A stretch of 64,000 bases of DNA from Stutzerimonas stutzeri (GTDB lineage: Bacteria > Pseudomonadota > Gammaproteobacteria > Pseudomonadales > Pseudomonadaceae). Location of the stretch: NCBI RefSeq assembly GCF_019090095.1, contig NZ_JAGQFP010000001.1, positions 744,001 through 808,000 of the forward strand, given 5' to 3'. Made by a program: the position numbers and the translations under genes. Each line of letters begins with the position of its first letter. Positions within the stretch are counted from its first letter, which is position 1. Below the pieces are notes generated by a model that had not been told where the DNA came from, did no database searches, and saw only the letters and a program-made list of their open reading frames with translations. This document shows positions 45,373 to 54,674 of the stretch, piece after piece.

Positions 45373-46509
45373 ATGCTCACCAAACTCTGGCTGGCGTTCG
45401 GACGCCTGCTTGGCCGCCTGCTCCTCGTCGTGGCCGTCGTTGGCCTGGCCGGCTGGGCGATCAGCATGCTGGTGTACCACTTCAAGCACAGCGGGCCCGT
45501 GTCGGCCGAAGAACAGATCGCCCCGAGCGAGGCGGCCGATACCCAGGCAATCATCGACAACGCGATTGCGGTCGTCGCCCAGCATAGCGAAAACACGCGC
45601 GTGCTTCGCGACGCCCATGCCAAGGCGCATGGCTGCGTGAGGGCGCAGGTCCGGGTCCGAGACGATCTCGATGTGGCGCTGCGCCAAGGTGTGTTCGCCG
45701 AGCCCGGTCGCACCTGGCAGGCCTGGATGCGGCTTTCGAACGGCAATGCCTATCCGCAGTTCGACCGCATCAGGGATGCGCGCGGCATGGCCATCAAGCT
45801 GCTCGACGTACCCGGCGACAAGCTCACCCACGACCCCCGTCATGCCAGTGAGCAGGACTTCGTGATGTTCAACCATCCGGTGTTCTTCGTTCGCGACGTG
45901 GCCGAGTACCGCACCAACTTCGCTGCCCAAGCCGAAGGCAAGCGGATACTGGCCTTCTTTCCGCACCTCGATCCGCGTAGCTGGGAGGTTCGTCACCTGT
46001 TCATAGCGCTGCAGACACTCGCCCCTGCCCCTGAAAGCCCCGTGGCAACGACGTACAGCTCCGTGGCGCCGTACAAGTTCGGGCCGCACAACGTGAAGTA
46101 CCGGGTCGTACCAGCGCCCAGTCAATGTCCGGACTACCAGCTGCCCGAGCAGAACCGCGACCTGCCCAATTTCCTGCGCAGCGCGCTCTATCGGCAGCTT
46201 TCGCTGGATCGCGCTCCGGCCTGCTTTCAACTTCAGGTCCAGAGGCAGAACACGGACCATTACATGCCTATCGAAGATACGAGCATCGAGTGGGACGAAG
46301 CCATTTCGCCCTTCGAAGCGGTTGCGGATATCCGGGTCCCAGCCCAGGATTTCGATAGCCCCGAGCAGAATCTGGCGTGCGACAACCTGTCGTTCAACCC
46401 ATGGCACGCCCTGCCAGAACATCGCCCGATCGGCGGAATAAACCGCCTGCGCCGGGCCGTCTACGAGGCCATCAGTGCCTATCGGCATGAGCGTAACGAG
46501 CCCAACTGA
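45373..46509 (+). CDS. Membrane-anchored catalase-family protein (SrpA-like)
   Basis: 378-aa protein with an N-terminal hydrophobic anchor (~10-32) and a short catalase fold: RTWQAWMRLSNGNAYPQFDRIRDARGMAIKLL (key parts RLSNG and ARGMAIK), FVMFNHPVFF, and APYKFGPHNVKYRV. At this length it belongs to the catalase-like group of haem peroxidases rather than full catalases of ~480 aa. It follows the dihaem cytochrome gene in what looks like one operon. Start 45373 has AAGGA at 7 bases; an ATG at 45367 is only 2 bases from it. Confidence 0.85.
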   Translation: MLTKLWLAFGRLLGRLLLVVAVVGLAGWAISMLVYHFKHSGPVSAEEQIAPSEAADTQAIIDNAIAVVAQHSENTRVLRDAHAKAHGCVRAQVRVRDDLDVALRQGVFAEPGRTWQAWMRLSNGNAYPQFDRIRDARGMAIKLLDVPGDKLTHDPRHASEQDFVMFNHPVFFVRDVAEYRTNFAAQAEGKRILAFFPHLDPRSWEVRHLFIALQTLAPAPESPVATTYSSVAPYKFGPHNVKYRVVPAPSQCPDYQLPEQNRDLPNFLRSALYRQLSLDRAPACFQLQVQRQNTDHYMPIEDTSIEWDEAISPFEAVADIRVPAQDFDSPEQNLACDNLSFNPWHALPEHRPIGGINRLRRAVYEAISAYRHERNEPN

Positions 46510-46578
46510 TCAACGCCCGTGTAGCCGGACGGCAATGGCGTGAAGACTCGCATGCAGAGCGGGTAACGGGCCCGGTGG

Positions 46579-47415
46579 TCAGCCGTTGGCCACCATCCGG
46601 GCGCTGGGGATTTCGCAGTCGCTTGGATGAAGCATGTCGGACAAGGCTGGCCCCGCCGGGCACTCATCGCCGTCGACGGCCCGCTTGAAAAGGGTCTCCT
46701 GCGCGATACGGTAAAGCTGTTCGGGCGCGTGAATGACCATTTCCCGTCCGCGAACCTCGAGAATCCCGTCAGCACGCAAGCCTGAAAACACGCGCGAGAC
46801 GGACTCGATGGCCAGGCCCAGGTGATTGGCCAGCTCCCAGCGGGCCATGGGCAAGCGTATGCGCGTCGCCGATAGATTCCGGACAGCCAGCTGCGTCATG
46901 AGCTGCACGATGAACCGAGCCACGCGCGTCCTCGATCGCGGGGCTGCCAGCCGCAGTCGCGCCTGCCGGTTATGCCGCAACTCCCGGCTGAGGTGCCGCA
47001 GCAGTAAGCGGTTCAGCCCCGGACTGCTAACGCTCATCTGTTTCAGCGCATCGACGGATATCGCGCAGATTGCCGTGGTTTGCAGCGCCGTCAGTGTGCC
47101 GCTGTACGTACCGTCGTACAGCGCACTGACGCCGACGAACTCGCCCGCCAGCACGAAGCCGAAGATGCGCTCTTCACCCTCGTCGTCCACTTGCGAATTA
47201 CGCACCGCGCCGGTGCGGATCATGTAAAGAGAACGGGCCGGCTGACCCGCCTGGAACAGCACATCGCCTTTGTTCAACACGGGCTCCTGCGTGATCAGTC
47301 GATCCAGAGCGACCAGGTCGACGCGACTCAGTACGGCCGGCAAGCACTGGTTGGCTCTCACACAGCGCAGGCATTGGGGGGCTGCCACGGATTCAATCAA
47401 GGTTTGTGGTTCCAA
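46579..47415 (-). CDS. FNR-type Crp/Fnr family regulator
   Basis: 278-aa regulator: cyclic-nucleotide-binding-like fold (~30-150) and a C-terminal winged helix. Cysteines at 15, 18, 24 and 117 reproduce the C-x2-C-x5-C plus one pattern that holds the oxygen-sensing 4Fe-4S cluster in FNR. The recognition helix contains ESVSR, the FNR pattern for TTGAT half-sites. It has a C-terminal tail of about 35 aa. The start appears to be TTG at 47415; a GTG at 47388 is possible but would keep all cysteines. It lies 40 bases downstream of a ferritin-like gene. Confidence 0.88.
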   Translation of the reverse strand: MEPQTLIESVAAPQCLRCVRANQCLPAVLSRVDLVALDRLITQEPVLNKGDVLFQAGQPARSLYMIRTGAVRNSQVDDEGEERIFGFVLAGEFVGVSALYDGTYSGTLTALQTTAICAISVDALKQMSVSSPGLNRLLLRHLSRELRHNRQARLRLAAPRSRTRVARFIVQLMTQLAVRNLSATRIRLPMARWELANHLGLAIESVSRVFSGLRADGILEVRGREMVIHAPEQLYRIAQETLFKRAVDGDECPAGPALSDMLHPSDCEIPSARMVANG

Positions 47416-47455
47416 AGAGGCTTTCAGTCAGCGCGCCGTTCAAGCTTCGACTCGT

Positions 47456-47911
47456 TCACACGGATTGACGCAGCGAGTCGGCGTGAGCGCAGTAGTCGTC
47501 GCTGTTGATCTCGTGCGTTCGCAACACGGCCTCCAACTGCTGGCGAATCTCGGGATGGTCGACCGATGTGAGTAGCGCCTCGAGCTTTCGGATGACCCAG
47601 CGCTGGCCGCGGTCGACCAATTCGAGACGGTCGCCAAGGTCCGAAATCGCCATGCATTTTTCGTAGAACGCGCCTCGTTCGTGCCCCGGCTCGACACCCA
47701 GCAGAGCCAGGCATTCACGCAACCGCTTGCAGCTATCCGCCTCGCCCTGGCGGACCCTCTCCAGCACGCTGCGCTGCAGATCGGTTTGCGCTTCGGCGAG
47801 ACTGGCCGTAGCGACCTGGACCCCTGCCCGCTCTGCGCTCAGCAACTCGCCAAGCGCTTCGATCAGCGCCTGACGTTCTCTTGCCACGCTGCCCTCAGCC
47901 ATCTCAGCCAT
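47456..47911 (-). CDS. Ferritin-like helical protein of unknown function (DUF6306-like)
   Basis: 151-aa all-helical protein. The N-terminal helix reads ALIEALGELLSAERAGVQVA and a middle one CKRLRECLALLGVE, consistent with a four-helix ferritin-like bundle; the family name DUF6306 is a tentative recollection. AAGGGAGG precedes the ATG at 47911; the frame is open further upstream. Cotranscribed with the FNR-like regulator, so a redox or stress role is plausible but unproven. Confidence 0.6.
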   Translation of the reverse strand: MAEMAEGSVARERQALIEALGELLSAERAGVQVATASLAEAQTDLQRSVLERVRQGEADSCKRLRECLALLGVEPGHERGAFYEKCMAISDLGDRLELVDRGQRWVIRKLEALLTSVDHPEIRQQLEAVLRTHEINSDDYCAHADSLRQSV

Positions 47912-48161
47912 CTCCAGCCTCCCTTGATCGAAACACCTTGCTCGTCGGGCCATGCACGCCACGGGCGCGATATGGCGTGCCGGCATCCTAGGGCGTCCCA
48001 ACGGTTATCGAAAATGAAATCCGCTGGTTGTTGAGCGCAAAATTTTTGCACTGAACCCGTCGAGGGCTGACGCCTGGCGGTAGAACCGAGCAGGTGCGGT
48101 CGCGATTTCGCAACCGATGCGCTTGCGCCGGTGCGGGTTGGCGCAAGCGCATCGCGCCAGG

Positions 48162-48926
48162 TCAGCCCACCGCGACCGTCATGCCGCCGTCGGCCATGAC
48201 CACCGACCCAACCATGAAGCTCGCACGATCGGAGGCCAGGAAGGCAACAATCTCGGCGATTTCCTCAGGCTGTGCTGCACGGCCAATCGGCGCACCCTCC
48301 CCGTGCTGCGCCAGAAAGCCGGGGCCGTCATCGACCACGTCATTGAGGATGTTGGTGACCACATCGCCTGCGCCAATGGCATTCACGCGGATCCCATGCT
48401 CGATGGCTTCGAGCGCCAGTGTGCGGGTCAGCTGAGCCAGTGCACCTTTCGATGCCGTGTACGCCGCGATGGTTGGGAAGGCGAAGTAAGAGGCGTAAGA
48501 CGCGATGTTGACGATGGCGCCGGACCTGTTGGGCATCATGGCCTTTACGGCTTCGCGACAGTGCAGGAAGGCTGCGGTGGCATTGACCGCCTGGATACGC
48601 TCCCAATCCTGCCGAGTCATGTCCACGACGCGCTTATTGATGATGATCCCAGCGTTGTTGACCAGGATGTCCAGCTGACCAAACCGCTCGACGGCCAGGC
48701 CAACGGCACGCTCAGCGGCGCCGTCTTCGCTGATGTCGGCCACCAGCGGTACCAGATCTGGCCGCGCCAGCTCTTCCACCGCGGGGTTGAGATCCTCGGC
48801 AATGACCTTTGCGCCACGTGCATGCAGCATCAGCGCAATGGCTTTACCGATCCCACTGGCAGCGCCGGTGACCAGGGCAACCTTGCCTTCGACTTCCTGC
48901 GGGACGGTGTTCTTGATATCAGCCAT
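48162..48926 (-). CDS. Short-chain dehydrogenase/reductase
   Basis: 254-aa classical SDR: nucleotide motif TGAASGIGKA near residue 18, NNAGIII (NNAG motif), the catalytic Ser region IVNIASYAS, YTASKGALAQL with the YxxxK pair, and a C-terminal GSVVMADGGMTVAVG. It oxidises or reduces an alcohol/ketone with NAD(P). GGAGGAAA precedes the ATG at 48926; the open frame extends upstream to 48974. Substrate unknown; no operon partner. Confidence 0.9.
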   Translation of the reverse strand: MADIKNTVPQEVEGKVALVTGAASGIGKAIALMLHARGAKVIAEDLNPAVEELARPDLVPLVADISEDGAAERAVGLAVERFGQLDILVNNAGIIINKRVVDMTRQDWERIQAVNATAAFLHCREAVKAMMPNRSGAIVNIASYASYFAFPTIAAYTASKGALAQLTRTLALEAIEHGIRVNAIGAGDVVTNILNDVVDDGPGFLAQHGEGAPIGRAAQPEEIAEIVAFLASDRASFMVGSVVMADGGMTVAVG

Positions 48927-49003
48927 GGTATTTCCTCCAGAGTCGGGGCCAGGCGAACAGTCGCCGGCCTGCACCCTTCGGGGTGCCGTCGTTGGTGACG
49001 GCG

Positions 49004-49303
49004 CTACTGTCTCGCAGCCGGCCGAGCGCGGCTTTCGGACGTTTGCCTAGGCTGTCGGGGTTTTGCGCCAAGCTGATCGGATTGCAGCGCAACAGCAACT
49101 GCTGCCGGCGGGAGGCCCGACGAACGCGGCTCGCTGACAAGCCCCGTCGCCGCGACGATTTCCGAGCTTCGGCTGAGGCAGCTTTTGCACTCCAGCGCCC
49201 GAGCGATGGCCCCCGCCGACTCGTCAGCGAAACCCAGCAGCGACATACCATTGGTGAGCAATGCCGCAACGGCGATAGCGTAGAAGCGATACGAATTGTT
49301 CAT
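49004..49303 (-). CDS. Small secreted hypothetical protein
   Basis: 99-aa product beginning MNNSYRFYAIAVAALLTNG, which looks like a signal peptide of ~25 residues, with a mature part containing a CKSC pair and an Arg/Pro/Gln-rich tail. No family is recognised. The ribosome site is weak, and the same frame is open upstream to 49534 without sense as one protein, so the call rests mainly on the signal peptide. Confidence 0.45.
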   Translation of the reverse strand: MNNSYRFYAIAVAALLTNGMSLLGFADESAGAIARALECKSCLSRSSEIVAATGLVSEPRSSGLPPAAVAVALQSDQLGAKPRQPRQTSESRARPAARQ

Positions 49304-49358
49304 GATGGGAGCTCTAGAAGCTAAACATGCAAACGCTGCATCTGCTGTCGAACCCTGA

Positions 49359-50273
49359 TCACTTGAAGCGCCAGCGCGCTCCGGAATCGGGCAACGGTAT
49401 GTAGTCGTCATCGCCCGGCACTTCCGCAAACCGGCGCGCACGCCAATCGTCAGCCGCTTGCAGAATGCGGTCCTGCCGACTGGAAACGAAGTTCCAATAG
49501 ATATGACGGGGCCCGTCCAGCGGCTCCCCGCCAAGCAGCATCAGGCGAGCGCCGCCCAGTGCGCGGATAACAACATGGCTCCCGGGCCGCAGGACAACCA
49601 ATTGATCCGCGCCGAAACGCCCGGCTTGCCCCACCACCTCGACCTCCCCGCTAACCACATACAGCGCGCGCTCGATGTGCTCGGCCGAGATGTGATAGCG
49701 GGAACCGGCGTCCAGTTGCAGATCGGCATAGAACAGGTCGGAGAAAGTCCGAGTCGATGCACGCTGGCCTTCGAGAGAACCCGCCAGCAGCTTAAGCGTC
49801 ACGCCCTCGCCCTCGACGGTCGGGAGCGCAGGTGCGCTCAGGTGCTGAAAGCCTGGCTCGGTTTCTTCATGTGCCTGGGGCAACGCCACCCACGCCTGCA
49901 ACCCCATGAGCGTGCCACCGCTGGCCCGCACCGGATCGCTGGAGCGCTCGGAATGGACGATACCGCGACCGGCAATCATCAGGTTGAGCTCGCCCGCTTG
50001 CAGCTGTTGGGTATGACCGGCGCTGTCGCGGTGCAGCATCTCACCCTCGAGCAGGTAGCTGATGGTGGCCAAGCCAATGTGTGGATGCGGGCGGGTATCG
50101 ATGCCCTCACCTGCACCAAATACGACAGGGCCGAAGCTGTCGAGAAACACGAAGGGGCCAACCATGCGCCGTTGCGCCGACGGCAGCGCACGGCGCACGT
50201 CGAATCCGCCGATGTCACGCACGTTGGGCAGGATGATCTGTTCGATCGGAGCGTTTGCGGTCTGGAGGGTCAT
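49359..50273 (-). CDS. Pirin family protein
   Basis: 304-aa bicupin of the pirin family. The N-terminal cupin has FVFLDSFGPVVFGAG, DTRPHPHIGLATISYLLEGEMLHRDS (key part RPHPHIGLATISY with metal-binding His) and AGRGIVHSER. The C-terminal part includes HIERALYVVSGEVEV. Pirins act as quercetinases or regulators; the role here is unknown. It is divergent from a LysR gene 102 bases away, which probably controls it, with WrbA-like quinone reductase on the other side. Confidence 0.92.
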   Translation of the reverse strand: MTLQTANAPIEQIILPNVRDIGGFDVRRALPSAQRRMVGPFVFLDSFGPVVFGAGEGIDTRPHPHIGLATISYLLEGEMLHRDSAGHTQQLQAGELNLMIAGRGIVHSERSSDPVRASGGTLMGLQAWVALPQAHEETEPGFQHLSAPALPTVEGEGVTLKLLAGSLEGQRASTRTFSDLFYADLQLDAGSRYHISAEHIERALYVVSGEVEVVGQAGRFGADQLVVLRPGSHVVIRALGGARLMLLGGEPLDGPRHIYWNFVSSRQDRILQAADDWRARRFAEVPGDDDYIPLPDSGARWRFK

Positions 50274-50375
50274 GGTGGGTCTCGCTGAGCGGCTGATTGG
50301 ATGAGCTCACTCTAGGCCGCCGTGCTTTTCAGCAATAGCCAGGTAATATGCATCGAAACGTTCGAGGAATTAGAA

Positions 50376-51281
50376 ATGGTCTCCGATCCCGGTACCCCTA
50401 CGCTCGACCAGCTGCGTGTGTTTCTAGCCGTCGTGGAAGTCGGCAGTTTCGCCGGAGCCGCCCGCAAACTGCACCGCGCTACGTCCGTGGTGAGCTACTC
50501 GATCGCCAATCTGGAGATGCAACTGGGCGTCAGCCTGTTCGACCGCAAGACCACACGCAAACCACAACTGACCGACGCCGGCCGCACCGTGCTGGCCGAG
50601 GCCAGGACGATCTACAACGGTATCGACGGCCTGCGCGCCAAGGTCCGCGGCCTGCTGCATGGCCTGGAGGCCGAGGTCCATCTGGTGCTCGATGTCATGT
50701 TGCCGAGCGAGCGGATCGTCGATGCACTCAAGACATTCCGAGAGCAGTTCCCCACCGTGTCTCTGCATCTGCATATGGAGGCCCTGGGCGCCGTGACACA
50801 GCGCGTACTCGACCGCAGTGCCACCTTGGGTGTCAGCGGCCCGCTGACGACGAGCATCGATGGTATCGAGCGCATCGGCATCGGCAAGGTTGCCTTGATC
50901 CCAGTGGCTGCACCGAACCATCCATTGGCCGCCGATGGCCCTCACCTGCCCGGTGCCGGCCGCGACCATGTGCAATTGGTATTGAGCGACCGCTCGACGC
51001 TGACCGCGGACCAGGAGTTCGCGGTGGTCGGCACACGAACCTGGCGCCTGGCGGATCTGGGTGCCAAGCACATGCTGCTTCGCGAGGGCATCGGCTGGGG
51101 CAACATGCCAGAGCCCATGGTGCGCGATGACGTGGCTGCGAACCGGCTGGTACCACTGGACTTACCCGACTGCGCTGGCGGCGATTATCAGTTCGACGTC
51201 ATCTACCGCACCGATACGCCGCCTGGGCCGGCAGCGAAGTGGCTGATCGAGCGATTCCGCGAGCAGGCACACACTCATTAG
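50376..51281 (+). CDS. LysR-family transcriptional regulator
   Basis: 301-aa LTTR: N-terminal HTH (LDQLRVFLAVVEVGSFAGAARKLHRATSVVSYSI, key helix ATSVVSYSIANLE) and a periplasmic-binding-like effector domain. GAGGAATTAGAA precedes the ATG at 50376; the frame is open from 50322. Positioned between divergent pirin and co-directional wrbA genes, it most likely controls one or both, perhaps in response to quinones or electrophiles. Confidence 0.92.
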   Translation: MVSDPGTPTLDQLRVFLAVVEVGSFAGAARKLHRATSVVSYSIANLEMQLGVSLFDRKTTRKPQLTDAGRTVLAEARTIYNGIDGLRAKVRGLLHGLEAEVHLVLDVMLPSERIVDALKTFREQFPTVSLHLHMEALGAVTQRVLDRSATLGVSGPLTTSIDGIERIGIGKVALIPVAAPNHPLAADGPHLPGAGRDHVQLVLSDRSTLTADQEFAVVGTRTWRLADLGAKHMLLREGIGWGNMPEPMVRDDVAANRLVPLDLPDCAGGDYQFDVIYRTDTPPGPAAKWLIERFREQAHTH

Positions 51282-51401
51282 CGTTCTATAAAATCGAACG
51301 TAACGGTCGATATTAGGCGGCTATTTCCGAACGATCCTCCATGAGAAAGTGCTCTCCATCACGGCGACACATCGTCAGCCACTACGTTGAGAAGACATCA
51401 C

Positions 51402-52001
51402 ATGGCAAAGGTTCTGGTTCTGTACTACTCGTCCTACGGTCACCTGGAAACGATGGCCCACGCCGTGGCCGAAGGCGCGCGTGCCGCTGGCGCACAGGTC
51501 GACGTCAAGCGCGTGCCTGAAACGGTGCCCGAAGAAATCGCCCGTAACGCCCACTTCAAGCTCGATCAGTCCGCTCCGGTGGCAACCGTCGCCGAGCTCG
51601 AACACTACGACGCGATCATCGTCGGCACCGGTACTCGCTTCGGGCGGATCAGCAGCCAGTTGGCCGCATTCCTCGATCAGGCCGGCGGTCTGTGGGCCCG
51701 TGGCGCATTGAATGGCAAGGTCGGTGGCGCCTTCACCGCGTCCGCTACCCAGCACGGCGGCCAGGAGACCACCCTGTTCTCCATCATCACCAACCTGCTG
51801 CACTTCGGCATGACCATCGTCGGCTTGCCCTATAGCCACCAGGGCCAGATGGGCGTAGCCGAAGTGGTGGGCGGCGCACCCTATGGCGCTACCACCATTA
51901 CCGACGGCGACGGTTCACGCCAGCCCAGCGAAACGGAACTGGCCGGTGCACAGCACCAGGGCGAACTGATCGCCCGTACCGCCACCAAGCTATTCGGCTG
52001 A
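51402..52001 (+). CDS. wrbA: NAD(P)H:quinone oxidoreductase, WrbA type
   Basis: 199-aa flavodoxin-like FMN protein: [14 protein letters not shown] phosphate loop, [19 protein letters not shown], and [19 protein letters not shown]. It reduces quinones by two electrons and protects from redox cycling. Start MAKVLVL at 51402; the frame opens 15 bases earlier. Followed 51 bases later by a SnoaL-like gene in the same direction. Confidence 0.94.
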   Translation: MAKVLVLYYSSYGHLETMAHAVAEGARAAGAQVDVKRVPETVPEEIARNAHFKLDQSAPVATVAELEHYDAIIVGTGTRFGRISSQLAAFLDQAGGLWARGALNGKVGGAFTASATQHGGQETTLFSIITNLLHFGMTIVGLPYSHQGQMGVAEVVGGAPYGATTITDGDGSRQPSETELAGAQHQGELIARTATKLFG

Positions 52002-52052
52002 TCTGCAAGAGGCTCGCACACCGCGGGCCCTCCCCCCATAGGAGCACACACC

Positions 52053-52472
52053 ATGGCAACGGCCGCAGAACTGCTGCAACTGCATTTCGATACCTTTGTC
52101 GATGAGCCAGAGCGTTGGCAGACGCTGATCGCTGACGATCTGCGCTGGGAATTGCCTTTCGCGCCAACGCTAGGACACCCGGCCTGCCTGATAGGACGCG
52201 ATGCGGTATTAGCGCACGTAGGCTGGTTCGTTGGGGCAGTCGAGGACTTCCGTTTCTACGATCTGAAAATCCATCCCGGCGCCACCCCATCCGAGGCTAG
52301 CGCAGAGGTGAAGGCCGAGGGGCTGATCAAGCCGACCGGCCGACGCTATCAACAGGACTACGTGCTGTTCGTGCGTGTCGAAAATGACAAACTCACTTTC
52401 ATCCGCGAGTACTTCGACCCGGTACGCGCAGCCATCGCGCTGAACGCCCCCATCCCGGCGCTGGCAGGCTGA
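52053..52472 (+). CDS. SnoaL-like / NTF2-fold protein
   Basis: 139-aa protein of the SnoaL/ketosteroid-isomerase fold: LLQLHFDTFVDEPERWQTLIADDLRWELPF at the N-terminus, YQQDYVLFVRVENDKLTFIREYFDP at the end (conserved IREYFDP). Such proteins bind or isomerise small hydrophobic compounds; the substrate is unknown. GGAG precedes the ATG. It is placed between wrbA and an AraC regulator. Confidence 0.85.
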   Translation: MATAAELLQLHFDTFVDEPERWQTLIADDLRWELPFAPTLGHPACLIGRDAVLAHVGWFVGAVEDFRFYDLKIHPGATPSEASAEVKAEGLIKPTGRRYQQDYVLFVRVENDKLTFIREYFDPVRAAIALNAPIPALAG

Positions 52473-52628
52473 ACCTTCTGGATGCACCTGCGCCCGCGCG
52501 CTACGCTATCGAACGCCGCCCTCAACCGAGGGCATTGTCGTTGGATAAGCCCTCTGAATCCGCCCGAAACCACCCCTTCCCCTGCGCAGGCCACGCATCT
52601 GACTGCTGAGCGCATTTCAGCCGAGTCC

Positions 52629-53507
52629 ATGCTGCACTACCTGCCGAGCGAGCATCTCGCCCTGCCCCTGTGGCCAGGTTTGCACGACGTGGTCGTGCAA
52701 TTCTTCAAGCACCACAGCATCACCGAGCCCGTTCTGATTCCCGCCGTTGCCGAACCGCTGCTGGTTATCGTGATGGCAGGTTCGGCTATCGTTGATGAAC
52801 GTTCGCCGGGCGGGGAATGGGTATCCACCGAAGTGCAAGCGGGCGACTTCTACCTCACCAGCACTGCCCTGCCCTATGAAATGCGCTGGCAAACCTGCGG
52901 TGGCAACAGCTTCGAGGTGATGCACCTGTATCTGGCCCACTCGCTGGTCGAACTGGCATGCCAAGACGTGCTGGGAGGCCAGCCGGCACCGGTCAGCTTC
53001 CTGGACGTTTCCGGTGAGCGCGACGAACTGGTACGGATACTGGCCGAGCAACTGCGCCTGGAACTGATGGAACGGCGCGAGCCCAGCCCCCTGTTTGTCC
53101 GGAGCCTGGCCCAGGCGCTGACGGTCCACCTGATCCGGACCTACCGCGACCCGCAAGCTAATACTCGGCGCAGCAATGCGTTGCAGGCCTACAAACTACG
53201 CCGCGTCATCGACCACATGAATCAGCACTTGGCCGAGGACTTTTCCCTCGCCGACCTGGCTGAAGCGGCGCAACTGAGCGAGTACCACTTCAGTCGCCTG
53301 TTCAAGCGCGCCACCGGCCTGTCCCCGTCGCAGTACTTCATCCGCCTGCGCATGGCGCGGGCCCGCCAGCTGTTGCTCGAAACCGACCACAGCGTGATCG
53401 ACATTGGCATGGAGGTGGGTTACTCGAGCCCCAGTCATTTTTCCCAGGTATTTCGTCGTGAAGTAGGCGTGACGCCCAGTGCCTACCGCAACCCGGGACA
53501 CGATTAG
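52629..53507 (+). CDS. AraC-family transcriptional regulator
   Basis: 292-aa regulator with an N-terminal AraC-type sensor (residues ~30-180) and a C-terminal double HTH: FSLADLAEAAQLSEYHFSRLFKRATG and DIGMEVGYSSPSHFSQVFRREVG. Start uncertain: ATG 52629 gives the usual length, while the frame is open to 52482 (341 aa) and neither start has a good ribosome site. It probably controls the upstream wrbA/SnoaL genes or the following reversed quinone-oxidoreductase/doxX pair. Confidence 0.88.
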   Translation: MLHYLPSEHLALPLWPGLHDVVVQFFKHHSITEPVLIPAVAEPLLVIVMAGSAIVDERSPGGEWVSTEVQAGDFYLTSTALPYEMRWQTCGGNSFEVMHLYLAHSLVELACQDVLGGQPAPVSFLDVSGERDELVRILAEQLRLELMERREPSPLFVRSLAQALTVHLIRTYRDPQANTRRSNALQAYKLRRVIDHMNQHLAEDFSLADLAEAAQLSEYHFSRLFKRATGLSPSQYFIRLRMARARQLLLETDHSVIDIGMEVGYSSPSHFSQVFRREVGVTPSAYRNPGHD

Positions 53508-53691
53508 AGGACTCGGATATCAGGCCCCGATCGGCAACTCGACACCGCCTTGTCTCGGTCACGTCGCGGCGTCGGCTTGAAGACGTTTACCTAGCGTTTC
53601 TAGCAGCAGCAGATCTCACATCGAGAAGAGCCTAGGTGCGCCGGGTCTGACGGAGCGCTGCTCAGGCACCGGGTTGACGCGCACAAAGAAA

Positions 53692-53710
53692 AGCCGGGCT
53701 AGGCCCGGCT
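53692..53710 (-). terminator. Terminator of the quinone oxidoreductase gene
   Basis: AGCCGGGC (53692-53699), TAG, GCCCGGCT (53703-53710); on the minus strand it is followed by TTTCTTTG, 17 bases after the stop of the frameshifted gene. Confidence 0.8.
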
Positions 53711-53726
53711 CTTTCATCGCTGTAGA

Positions 53727-54649
53727 TCATCGACTGGCATCGAGCACCAGCTTGCCGCGTGTGTGCCGGCCCCAGCTCTTACGCAGGGCGCCTTCAGCCC
53801 GGGACAGGGGCAATACCTCCACGTCGATCGTCAGATCGCCAGCGTCGAACAACGCCGCGATCTCGGCCAACTGAACGCCGTCGGAGCGCGTCGCGAAATG
53901 CTTGCCCGTCGCACCGACCTCCGCCGCTCGACCTGCATCGGGGGGGCTCACTGGCGATACCAGAACACCGCCGACTTTCAGCACGGCCCAGGAACGGTCC
54001 TGCGTATCACCACCGACCAGATCCAGTACCACATCGACCTTGTCGTCACGGTTTCGAACCGGGTTTGGGTGTAGTCGATGACCTGATCGGCACCCAGCGA
54101 CTTCAGATAGTCGTGGTTGCGCGCCGATGCCGTGGCGATCACAGTCGCACCGGCAACCCGAGCCATCTGCACCGCCATGCTGCCAACGCCACCAGCAGCA
54201 CCGTGAATCAGCACCGTCTGTCCGTCCCTGACCTGTGCATGCTCATGCAATGCCTGCCAGGCGGTGAGCGCGGCGGCCGGGACGCCGCTGGCTTCCAGCG
54301 CGGACAACCGTCCCGGGCGGTGCGCCAGTCGACTGGCAGCCGCCGCAACCTGCGTGGCATAGCCGCCAACGATCCCGATAAAGCCGAACACCTCATCACC
54401 CACGGCAAAGTTTTCAACGCCCTCGCCAACCTCAGTGACCCGCCCCGCCACTTCGACGCCTGGCGTGTAAGGCAGCTCCAACGGAATGAAGGCTTGCATG
54501 GCTCCGGACAGGATTTTCCAGTCGATCGGGTTTACCCCACTTCCGGCCACCTCGATCAGTACTTCGCCTGGCCCCGGGGCGAGAGTCGGACGTTCTTGCA
54601 GGCTAAGCCCTTCGGGTTGGCCGTATTGCGCTACGCGAATCGCTTTCAT
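53727..54649 (-). pseudogene. Frameshifted zinc-type NADP quinone oxidoreductase
   Basis: Two pieces in different frames together make one medium-chain quinone oxidoreductase of about 307 aa. The N-terminal part (from 54649, MKAIRVAQYGQPEG; nucleotide motif HGAAGGVGSMAVQ) runs to DYTQTRFETV. The C-terminal part resumes as DDKVDVVLDLVGGDTQ and ends KLVLDASR at 53727. The switch is near 54045-54052, where GTGACGACAAG lacks one base for the expected frame. If real, the gene is dead. A single-base sequencing error is the alternative, as both halves are otherwise well conserved. Confidence 0.88.
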
Positions 54650-54674
54650 CGGTTATTCCTCCTGTATTCCGAAA

